DNA of 5,716 bases. Source: Thermococcus sp. Its GTDB lineage: Archaea; Methanobacteriota_B; Thermococci; Thermococcales; Thermococcaceae. Below are positions 1 through 5,041 of this stretch, one piece after another (position 1 is the stretch's first letter; the number at the start of each line of letters is the position of its first letter). The notes beneath the pieces are model-generated. The model had not been told where the DNA came from and ran no database searches. It was given only the letters and a program-made list of their open reading frames with translations. The stretch is from NCBI RefSeq assembly GCF_027066465.1, contig NZ_JAMONU010000193.1:1-5716 (forward strand), given 5' to 3'. Position numbers and translations under genes: made by a program.

Positions 1-2
1 GA

Positions 3-836
3 GAAGCAGTAGAATGGCCACTCAAATACCCTAAGGCCTTCGAGAGGCTCGGCATAACGCCCCCGAGGGGCATACTCCTCTACGGTCCGCCGGGAACCGG
101 TAAGACCCTCCTCGCGAAGGCAGTAGCAAACGAGAGCGAGGCAAACTTCATCGGAATTCGCGGACCTGAAGTTTTAAGCAAGTGGGTCGGCGAGAGCGAG
201 AAGAGGATAAGGGAGATATTCAGGAAGGCCCGCCAGGCGGCCCCAACAGTGATATTCATCGACGAGATTGACGCGATAGCGCCCGCAAGGGGAATGGAGG
301 GCGACCGTGTTACGGACAGGCTCATCAACCAGCTCCTCACCGAGATGGACGGCATAGAGAGGAACAGCGGCGTCGTTGTCATAGCGGCAACCAACAGGCC
401 CGACATCCTCGACCCGGCTTTGCTGAGGCCGGGAAGGTTCGACAGACTCGTTCTCGTTCCAGCACCAGACGAAAAGGCCAGGCTTGAGATACTCAAGGTG
501 CACACAAGGCGCGTCCCCCTCGCGAAGGACGTGAACCTTGAGGAGCTCGCCAAGAGAACCGAGGGCTATTCGGGAGCCGACTTGGAAGCCCTCGTGAGGG
601 AGGCGGCATTAATTGCAATGCGCAGGGTGATGAGAGAACTTCCAAGGGAGCTGGTCGAGGAGGAGAGCGAGGAGTTCCTCGAGAGGCTGAAGGTCTCCAA
701 GAGGGACTTCGAGGAGGCCCTGAAGAAGGTCAAACCGAGCATAACGCCCTACATGGTTGAGTACTACAAGAACTTTGAGGAGGGCAGAAAGAGAACGCAG
801 AAAGAGTCCAAGGGAGTTGACTACTACACCTTCTGA
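3..836 (+). CDS. cdc48: Cdc48/VAT-family AAA+ ATPase, C-terminal D2 domain (5' end outside window)
   Basis: The reading frame is open from base 3 and gives the last 277 residues of a protein that family members carry at roughly 800-840 residues, so the N domain and D1 are outside the window. Numbering the visible part from 1, I see Walker A GPPGTGKT (28-35), an aromatic pore loop KWVGESE (60-66), Walker B VIFIDE (83-88), sensor-1 Asn131 in AATNRPD, the two arginine fingers R142 and R145 in LRPGRFDR, and the sensor-2 region GYSGADLEALVREA (189-202). The opening EAVEWPLKYP is typical of D2 rather than D1. Cdc48/VAT hexamers use ATP to unfold proteins, and in archaea they can feed the 20S proteasome. 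The tail ends DYYTF, so Tyr is third from the end and not penultimate as in the proteasome-docking HbYX motif. A T-run terminator follows directly. Confidence 0.95.
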   Translation, partial: EAVEWPLKYPKAFERLGITPPRGILLYGPPGTGKTLLAKAVANESEANFIGIRGPEVLSKWVGESEKRIREIFRKARQAAPTVIFIDEIDAIAPARGMEGDRVTDRLINQLLTEMDGIERNSGVVVIAATNRPDILDPALLRPGRFDRLVLVPAPDEKARLEILKVHTRRVPLAKDVNLEELAKRTEGYSGADLEALVREAALIAMRRVMRELPRELVEEESEEFLERLKVSKRDFEEALKKVKPSITPYMVEYYKNFEEGRKRTQKESKGVDYYTF

Positions 837-838
837 GC

Positions 839-848
839 TTTTTCTTTT
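839..848 (+). terminator. T-rich terminator after cdc48
   Basis: Five T, one C and four T begin 3 nt after the cdc48 stop codon. Archaeal RNA polymerase terminates intrinsically at such T runs without needing a hairpin. A new promoter begins at once (851), consistent with a transcript boundary here. Confidence 0.6.
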
Positions 849-850
849 GG

Positions 851-865
851 AAAAAGGTTTTATAC
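851..865 (+). promoter_or_regulatory. BRE/TATA promoter of the PRC-barrel gene
   Basis: An A-rich BRE (AAAAAGG, 851-857) is followed by TTTTATAC (858-865), a good Thermococcales box A. Transcription should start about 25 nt downstream, near 887, leaving a leader of about 23 nt before the ATG at 911. The leader contains a run of seven G (898-904) that can serve as ribosome-binding site. Confidence 0.7.
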
Positions 866-910
866 GTTGAACAACTAAGGCCTACAGGATTAACCATGGG
901 GGGGACTTGA

Positions 911-1252
911 ATGGTCAAGATAAGAGCTTCCAGGCTTAGGGACGTTGAGCTTATAACCGACACGGGAATAAGACTCGGGTGGGTTTACGACCTCAGCTTT
1001 GACGAAGAAACCGGCGAAATCCTTGTAATCGTTGCCGAACCCGACGAAGACCTCGACACGAGCGAGTTCGTTACGGACCATGAAGGTCTTCTCCTGATTC
1101 CGGTCAGCGCCGTGAAGAGCATAGGAGAGGTCATAATCATCGACTCCGGAAAACTCGCCGTTAAGTCCAAGCTCCGCGCACTTCCAAAACGCGCCCCGGT
1201 TCAGAGGGGGAGGATTGAAAGGAAGGAGGGCCTTCCAAAGCCAGAAAGCTAA
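911..1252 (+). CDS. PRC-barrel domain protein, 113 aa
   Basis: This is a small protein with one PRC-barrel-like beta fold (about residues 3-86): the opening RASRLRDVELITDTGIRLG, the D-L-S-F-D-x-x-T-G turn near 27-35, the hydrophobic strands ILVIVAEP and LLLIPVSAVKSIGEVIII, and a final strand. A basic tail (88-113, Lys/Arg/Pro-rich) follows and may bind nucleic acid or a partner. I chose the ATG at 911 because it follows a G7 run at 6 nt spacing, and an upstream in-frame ATG (896) meets a stop after four codons. PRC barrels occur in the ribosome maturation factor RimM, in photosynthetic reaction centres and as stand-alone archaeal proteins, some of which (CdpB) are cell-division proteins working with SepF and FtsZ. 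That role is only a possibility here. The gene is probably monocistronic, and its stop overlaps the stop of the convergent neighbour. Confidence 0.88.
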   Translation: MVKIRASRLRDVELITDTGIRLGWVYDLSFDEETGEILVIVAEPDEDLDTSEFVTDHEGLLLIPVSAVKSIGEVIIIDSGKLAVKSKLRALPKRAPVQRGRIERKEGLPKPES

Positions 1253-1947
1253 AGCCCCTGAAAGAGTCTCTCCGCCAAAAACCTCGGCAGTCCCGCTTCT
1301 ATTATCTTCCTCGCGCTTTCCTCGACGTCATATTCGACACGGTGAAATGTCAATTCTTTTGTCTCGGTATCAAGGAGGGCGTAGCTGGCCCTCCAGTCCC
1401 CGTCCCGCGGCTGACCTATTGAGCCGGGGTTTATTATCCTCCTCCCGTCGATTTCCTTCAGCATCGGCACGTGGGTGTGGCCAAGAAGAAGGTCGTCCTG
1501 ACGGACGTAGCTGAGAACGACCCTGAACTCGCTTTCCGGAAGCCAGGGAAAGAGGTACTCGTCGAGCGGCGCCCTCGGAGAGCCGTGAATGAGCAGATAA
1601 CTCCTGCCCGTGTCGTCCGTGAAGAGCTGCCTTACTGGAAGTCGCCTGAGGAACTCGAGGTTTTCACTCGTCATGACGCGCTGGTGCCACCTTACGGCCT
1701 GCCTCGCGTAGGGATTGAAGCTCCAGTCGGCGCCGAAGGCTATCGCGTTGTCGTGGTTCCCCCGGACGCAGAGGAAAATTCGCTTTTTCATAACCTTCCT
1801 TACGAAGTCCACGACCTCGTTTGGACTCGCCCCGTAGCCCACCAAGTCACCCATGCAGAGGAAGGCGTCGGCGTCTTTAATCTCATCCCACACCGCTTCG
1901 AGGGCCTCGAGGTTCGAGTGGATGTCGCTGATTAGCGCCAGGAGCAC
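1249..1947 (-). CDS. Calcineurin-like metallophosphoesterase, 232 aa
   Basis: All metal-binding blocks of the superfamily are present: DIHSN (D8, H10), GDLVGYG (D34), GNHD (N64, H65), H121 in LIHGSP, and GHTH (H157, H159), followed by NPGSIGQPRDGD (173-184). The two-metal active site should be intact. It probably hydrolyses a phosphodiester or phosphomonoester in the cytoplasm, as there is no signal peptide. The substrate cannot be read from the sequence. The length and the N-P-G-S-[IV]-G-Q-P-R-D block fit the bacterial/archaeal family of about 230-250 residues rather than the shorter YfcE/MJ0936 type. The start is GTG at 1947, 12 nt after the stop of the upstream gene and preceded by GGGGGTGGGGAG. 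Since GGAGGTG itself contains the GTG, the exact start is slightly uncertain. It is probably translated from the same mRNA as the membrane protein upstream. Confidence 0.92.
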   Translation of the reverse strand: MLLALISDIHSNLEALEAVWDEIKDADAFLCMGDLVGYGASPNEVVDFVRKVMKKRIFLCVRGNHDNAIAFGADWSFNPYARQAVRWHQRVMTSENLEFLRRLPVRQLFTDDTGRSYLLIHGSPRAPLDEYLFPWLPESEFRVVLSYVRQDDLLLGHTHVPMLKEIDGRRIINPGSIGQPRDGDWRASYALLDTETKELTFHRVEYDVEESARKIIEAGLPRFLAERLFQGL

Positions 1948-1959
1948 CTCCCCACCCCC

Positions 1960-2847
1960 TCATCGTTTTATCAATCCCACAATCACAAGGACTGCCCCAA
2001 GGATAATCAGGACAAGCCACAGGTAGAGGGAGTTTACGATACTGCTTGTAACCGGGTGGGGACAGGAAAACCCCAACTTGAGTTCCATATACGTGGTGTA
2101 GTTGTGAATCACTAGAACGTTCGTGAAGTTGAAGCCCGGTGCGAACGTTACCCTGGAGGGGTTCATCTCACAGGAGATTTTAAGAACACCCGTGTATACA
2201 TTTACACCCCCATTGGGGAGGACGAGGGTTACGGAGTATCCGAGACCTTTGCTCAGACAGGGAACATACGAAAGGAGAAGCTGGGTTGGTTTTCCAAAGG
2301 CAGTTTCGTTTCCGATTCTTAGGGAGCTGTTTGAAAACTCCATGACCCTCTCATTACCAATGTACACGACTCCCCTCGGCTCGGTAACGTTGGCCCTGAA
2401 TCCGCTGGAATCGCAGGGTATGTGAAGTCCTCCCGAACCTGAAAGCACCGTGAGATGGTTATCTCCAACTCCAAGAAGCCCCAAGTAATCCTCCGACGAA
2501 TAGTAGACCGTAACGTTCTCCTGCTGAGAGAGGTTCTCCACCGAGAGGTTTTCAAAGAAAATCGGACGCTTTGGGTAGTAAAGCTCCCCGCGCCTGATGA
2601 AAACGTACCCGGACCCGCTGGGGTTGTCCACGACGGTTATCGAGCTTTGATTCACGGGCACACGGATTGCCAGAACGTAGGCATAAACCGGACCGCCGTT
2701 CTGAACAGTCCTTATCCCGGCCCACGAGAAATGAATCTTCTCACTGTCCGAGGGACCTCCATCAACGTTTCCTGGCCTGAAATAAACAAAGAGCACGGCT
2801 CCAATGAGTATCAGGGCAACCCCGAATGCGGTTAGCTTCTTTCCCAT
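1960..2847 (-). CDS. Uncharacterised two-anchor, sequon-rich surface protein, 295 aa
   Basis: I do not recognise a family. The 295-residue protein has an N-terminal hydrophobic segment (about 6-23, after MGKK) and a C-terminal one (about 271-292, ending in KR). These leave a central region of about 245 residues that should face outside. That region has nine N-X-S/T sequons (N66, 100, 105, 111, 153, 173, 180, 240, 249) and four Cys (145, 197, 226, 262), enough for two disulfides, and it is rich in beta-prone Val, Tyr, Thr and Gly. A cell-envelope glycoprotein is the likely inference. The frame stays open to an ATG at 2976, but I chose the ATG at 2847: it has GGGGGG a few bases upstream, starts just before the hydrophobic segment, and lies downstream of the promoter at 2908-2921. 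It probably forms an operon with the phosphoesterase 12 nt downstream. Confidence 0.85.
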   Translation of the reverse strand: MGKKLTAFGVALILIGAVLFVYFRPGNVDGGPSDSEKIHFSWAGIRTVQNGGPVYAYVLAIRVPVNQSSITVVDNPSGSGYVFIRRGELYYPKRPIFFENLSVENLSQQENVTVYYSSEDYLGLLGVGDNHLTVLSGSGGLHIPCDSSGFRANVTEPRGVVYIGNERVMEFSNSSLRIGNETAFGKPTQLLLSYVPCLSKGLGYSVTLVLPNGGVNVYTGVLKISCEMNPSRVTFAPGFNFTNVLVIHNYTTYMELKLGFSCPHPVTSSIVNSLYLWLVLIILGAVLVIVGLIKR

Positions 2848-2907
2848 AGTATACCCCCCATCGAAGACCCTGAGAACTTCAATGCCAGTGTAGTTTGCGC
2901 GCACGTT

Positions 2908-2921
2908 CTTAAAAACTTTTT
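2908..2921 (-). promoter_or_regulatory. BRE/TATA promoter of the membrane protein-phosphoesterase operon
   Basis: On the minus strand AAAAAG (2921-2916) is followed by TTTTTAAG (2915-2908), a typical Thermococcales BRE/TATA pair. The predicted start is near 2885, giving a leader of about 38 nt before the ATG at 2847. This rules against the longer open frame starting at 2976, since that ATG would lie upstream of the promoter. Confidence 0.65.
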
Positions 2922-2945
2922 GTAGTAAAATGAGAAACGAGCAGG

Positions 2946-2953
2946 AAGAAAAA
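2946..2953 (-). terminator. T-run terminator after acdAI
   Basis: On the minus strand the acdAI TGA is followed after one base by TTTTTCTT. This is a short archaeal-type T-run terminator. A second T-rich stretch lies within 2925-2940, just before the next promoter. Confidence 0.5.
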
Positions 2954-2954
2954 T

Positions 2955-4346
2955 TCACTCCTGCTTGGACTTCCACCTGCTCCAGCGGTAGAGCGCCGCG
3001 AGGGCCTTTATGGCCCTGTCCGGCTCCGGATAGGCTGGAATCCCCTCCTCGTTGAGCCTGTCGATTGCTTCCTTGGCCTCGATTCCGCCGACGATGGCAA
3101 CGACGAGCGGCTTCTTCCTTCCGCTGGCGTTGTACTCGCGGATAACTATGTCGGCAAGCTCCCTCGGGTCGAGAACTGCCGTCTGGCAGTAGAGGACGGC
3201 TATGCTGTGCATCTCCGGGTGCTCGAGGGCGGCCTTGATTGCCCCCTCGTAGCCCTCGGCGCCGGCCATGCCGGTCAGGTCAACGGGGTTCTTGTAGCTT
3301 CCAAAGGGCGGCATGTAGTTGGCGAAGACCTTGAGCTGCTCGAGGTCGTCGTAGAGGTGCAGGCCGGCTTCCTCAGCGGCATCTGTGGCCATAACACCTA
3401 TTCCACCGCCGTTGGTGATTATGACGAGGTTCTCTCCCGGCGGCTCCGGCAGGTTGCTGAGGGTTCTCGCGTAGTCGAAGGCCTCGCCGATGGTGTAGGC
3501 CCTTATTATCCCCGCCTGCTTGAATGCGGCATCGTAAATCCTGTCGCTTCCCGCGAGCGAACCGGTGTGAGAAGCGGCGGCTTTGGCACCGCGCTCGCTC
3601 CTTCCAGCCTTTATAACGACTATCGGCTTGACCCTGCTGACCTTCTTTGCGGTCTCGAGGAACCTCCTGCCGTCCTTGACGCCCTCCATGTAGATGAGTA
3701 TGGCCTTGGTGTGCTCGTCATCCTTGAAGAACTCGAGAAGGTCGGCGTCGTCTATGTCGCTCTTGTTACCGATGCTGACGACCGCGGAGAGGCCAACCTT
3801 CTCAAGGATTGTCCAGCCCATGAGGGCGATTCCAAGCGCTCCGCTCTGGCTGATGAGGGCGAGCGGACCCGGAAGGACATCCGTTGGCCCGAAGGTTGCG
3901 TTGAGCTTCTCGGGTGTGTAAACGACACCGAAGATGTTCGGACCGAGGATTCTCATGCCGTACTTATGGGCCGTCTCCACGAGCTGCTCCTCAACCTTTT
4001 TGCCCTCAGGACCCAACTCGCCAAAGCCCGAGCTGATAATCGGGAGAACCTTAACCCCCTTCTTTCCGCACTCCTCAACAACCTGTGGCACGAACTTGGC
4101 CGGGACGACTATAACGGCCATGTCAACCTCGTCGGGAACGTCGAGGATGCTCTTGTAGGACTTGAAGACGCGGTTGCCAATCCTAATCTCGACTCCCTTT
4201 ACGTTCACAGGGTATATTTTTCCCTCGTAGCCGTACTCCACGAGGTTCTTCATAATAGCGTACCCTATCTTACCCGGCTTCTCGGAGGCACCTATCACGG
4301 CAATGCTCTTCGGCCTGAAGAGGGCTTCGATGTTCGGGTCAACCAT
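2955..4346 (-). CDS. acdAI: ADP-forming acetyl-CoA synthetase, alpha subunit (isoform I type), 463 aa
   Basis: The heterotetrameric enzyme converts acetyl-CoA + ADP + Pi to acetate + CoA + ATP, the main substrate-level ATP-forming step of sugar and peptide fermentation in Thermococcales. The protein starts with a CoA-binding Rossmann domain (FRPKSIAVIGAS, 10-21), continues through the succinyl-CoA-ligase-like domain (LISQSGALG, 164-172) and carries the phosphohistidine loop AASHTGSLAG with His260. This corresponds to the catalytic alpha His257 of P. furiosus after a 3-residue N-terminal offset. A C-terminal domain follows (VIITNGGGIGVMATDAAE; YKNPVDLTG). I chose the ATG at 4346: it has AGGGGTGA just upstream and yields the usual length of about 462 residues, while the ATG at 4367 lies at or before the predicted transcription start. 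The beta subunit with the ATP-grasp domain is not in the window; in Pyrococcus the subunit genes are unlinked. The isoform assignment comes from remembered similarity, not an alignment. Confidence 0.95.
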   Translation of the reverse strand: MVDPNIEALFRPKSIAVIGASEKPGKIGYAIMKNLVEYGYEGKIYPVNVKGVEIRIGNRVFKSYKSILDVPDEVDMAVIVVPAKFVPQVVEECGKKGVKVLPIISSGFGELGPEGKKVEEQLVETAHKYGMRILGPNIFGVVYTPEKLNATFGPTDVLPGPLALISQSGALGIALMGWTILEKVGLSAVVSIGNKSDIDDADLLEFFKDDEHTKAILIYMEGVKDGRRFLETAKKVSRVKPIVVIKAGRSERGAKAAASHTGSLAGSDRIYDAAFKQAGIIRAYTIGEAFDYARTLSNLPEPPGENLVIITNGGGIGVMATDAAEEAGLHLYDDLEQLKVFANYMPPFGSYKNPVDLTGMAGAEGYEGAIKAALEHPEMHSIAVLYCQTAVLDPRELADIVIREYNASGRKKPLVVAIVGGIEAKEAIDRLNEEGIPAYPEPDRAIKALAALYRWSRWKSKQE

Positions 4347-4349
4347 TTT

Positions 4350-4366
4350 TATCACCCCTGATGACA
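4350..4366 (-). promoter_or_regulatory. Possible TrmBL1/Tgr site (TGM-like), overlapping the acdAI ribosome-binding site
   Basis: The plus strand reads TATCAC-N5-ATGACA. The Thermococcales glycolytic motif is TATCAC-N5-GTGATA, so 10 of 12 fixed positions match. It would lie about 6-22 nt after the predicted acdAI transcription start, a position expected for repression. However, the perfect half is simply the complement of the GTGATA that ends the Shine-Dalgarno region, so chance is a real explanation. Confidence 0.3.
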
Positions 4367-4372
4367 TTTACA

Positions 4373-4390
4373 CTTTTACATCTGTAAAAG
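4373..4390 (-). repeat. Perfect 8+2+8 inverted repeat, candidate operator of acdAI
   Basis: CTTTTACA, a 2-nt spacer (TC) and TGTAAAAG form an exact dyad. It lies between the acdAI TATA box (4394-4401) and the predicted transcription start near 4371, where a bound dimer would block RNA polymerase recruitment. A further copy of the half-site, TTTACA on the plus strand, sits at 4367-4372. On the minus strand the order is therefore TTTACA, TGTAAA, TGTAAA, each 2 nt apart. I cannot assign the regulator. Confidence 0.6.
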
Positions 4391-4393
4391 ACC

Positions 4394-4406
4394 GTTAAAA
4401 CCTTTC
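4394..4406 (-). promoter_or_regulatory. BRE/TATA promoter of acdAI
   Basis: On the minus strand GGAAAGG is followed by TTTTAAC, a usual Thermococcales BRE/TATA arrangement. The start should fall near 4371, giving a leader of about 25 nt with the Shine-Dalgarno AGGGGTGA and the ATG at 4346. A weaker TATA-like AGTTTTTAAC lies upstream at 4441-4450 without a good BRE. Confidence 0.65.
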
Positions 4407-4549
4407 CCTTCCCTTTTTGACGATGAAAAGCTCGACGGGCGTTAAAAACTGGTGAACAATCAATGACTCAAATATCTTCACAACAAACGAAGCTTTCCTC
4501 AACTTTATTCACCCCTCTAAGGAAATCGTTGAATACTGTTTGTTAAATC
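4407..4549. other. AT-rich divergent intergenic region between acdAI and the PsiE-family gene
   Basis: I find no gene or structured RNA here. It contains a distant inverted repeat, AACAAAC (4482-4488) with GTTTGTT (4538-4544), and GTTAAAAAC (4441-4449), which fits the SurR core GTT-N3-AAC but lacks the extended second site. Either may be chance in AT-rich DNA. The region probably holds upstream control sites for both divergent promoters. Confidence 0.4.
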
Positions 4550-4564
4550 AAAAAGCTTTTTAGA
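4550..4564 (+). promoter_or_regulatory. BRE/TATA promoter of the PsiE-family gene
   Basis: An A-rich BRE and a T-rich TATA box (CTTTTTAGA, 4556-4564) are fused in a 12-bp palindrome, AAAAAGCTTTTT (4550-4561). The predicted start is about 4583-4587, so the transcript would be leaderless or nearly so with respect to the GTG at 4586 or the ATG at 4592. Confidence 0.6.
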
Positions 4565-4585
4565 TGTTAGGTTGCACTAACTCAG

Positions 4586-5041
4586 GTGGACATGGGAAAA
4601 AAGCATCACGATATAGGATTCATAGAGGAGAGCCTACTAAAGTGGCTGAGTATTCTGTTTGATATAGTGGTCATAGGCCTTGCCACGATAACGATGGGCT
4701 ACGTAGTGTACATGATGATTGAGCTTTTTCTGCTGGCGCCACTCTCCATAGAGGACGTTCTTCACCAGATAGTGCTGATTATAATATTCCTCGAGATTTT
4801 CGAACTGCTGACAATGTACGTTAAGGAGCACCACGTCAGCATGAGGAACGTGGTTGAGCTGGGCGTTCTGGCGATGGTGAGGAAGATTATAATCACCCTC
4901 GACTACAATCAGCTCGGCTGGCAGACGCTCATAGGAATGGCGGCGCTAATCTTCGTTATGGGCTGGATTTACGTTCAGGAGAGGCAGAGAAGGACGAGGC
5001 ACGAGGAGTTCCTACTCACACACGGCATTAAGAAGGTTTAG
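4586..5041 (+). CDS. PsiE-family (phosphate-starvation-inducible type) membrane protein, 149-151 aa
   Basis: Four hydrophobic segments are visible, numbered from the ATG at 4592: about 22-48, 57-77, 87-104 and 110-128, with a charged N-terminus (GKKHHD) and a charged C-terminal tail (QERQRRTRHEE). The length, the four-helix layout and the conserved core EIFELLTMYVKEHH, then VELGVLAMVRKIIIT, fit the PsiE family (E. coli PsiE is 136 residues). PsiE is induced by phosphate starvation in E. coli, but its biochemical role is unknown, and no phosphate regulation can be read here. Two starts are possible: GTG 4586, which falls at the predicted transcription start, or ATG 4592, which has AGGTGG only a few bases upstream. 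The gene is transcribed divergently from acdAI. Its stop codon abuts the C/D sRNA. Confidence 0.85.
   Translation: MDMGKKHHDIGFIEESLLKWLSILFDIVVIGLATITMGYVVYMMIELFLLAPLSIEDVLHQIVLIIIFLEIFELLTMYVKEHHVSMRNVVELGVLAMVRKIIITLDYNQLGWQTLIGMAALIFVMGWIYVQERQRRTRHEEFLLTHGIKKV

Noticed and set aside
80..553. 157-codon minus-strand frame within cdc48
   Set aside because: It runs opposite the Walker A to arginine-finger coding sequence of a clear AAA ATPase. The low-complexity Ser-rich translation is typical of antisense frames.
1471..1935. 154-codon plus-strand frame inside the phosphoesterase gene
   Set aside because: The opposite strand encodes all metallophosphoesterase motifs in order. The plus-strand translation has none.
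2848..2976. 43-residue N-terminal extension of the membrane protein
   Set aside because: It would overlap the acdAI coding end, lie upstream of the predicted promoter and put a non-membrane stretch before a signal-anchor helix that has its own ribosome-binding site.
3207..4361. 384-codon open frame on the plus strand, antisense to acdAI
   Set aside because: It is a shadow of the strongly biased codon use of acdAI. Its translation has no recognisable domain, while the minus strand gives a complete, well-conserved enzyme.
4347..4367. Start of acdAI at the ATG at 4367
   Set aside because: It lies at or before the predicted transcription start, and the Shine-Dalgarno lies inside the extra codons. 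The ATG at 4346 gives the family length.
4441..4449. GTTAAAAAC as a SurR redox-regulator site
   Set aside because: The core GTT-N3-AAC fits, but the extended motif expects GTT 5 nt further on and the sequence has AAC. One six-base match is expected about once in a window of this size.
4420..4477. Second C/D sRNA beginning at ACGATGA in the divergent intergenic region
   Set aside because: There is no CTGA at a suitable distance and no C' box, so the match is a lone box C-like heptamer.
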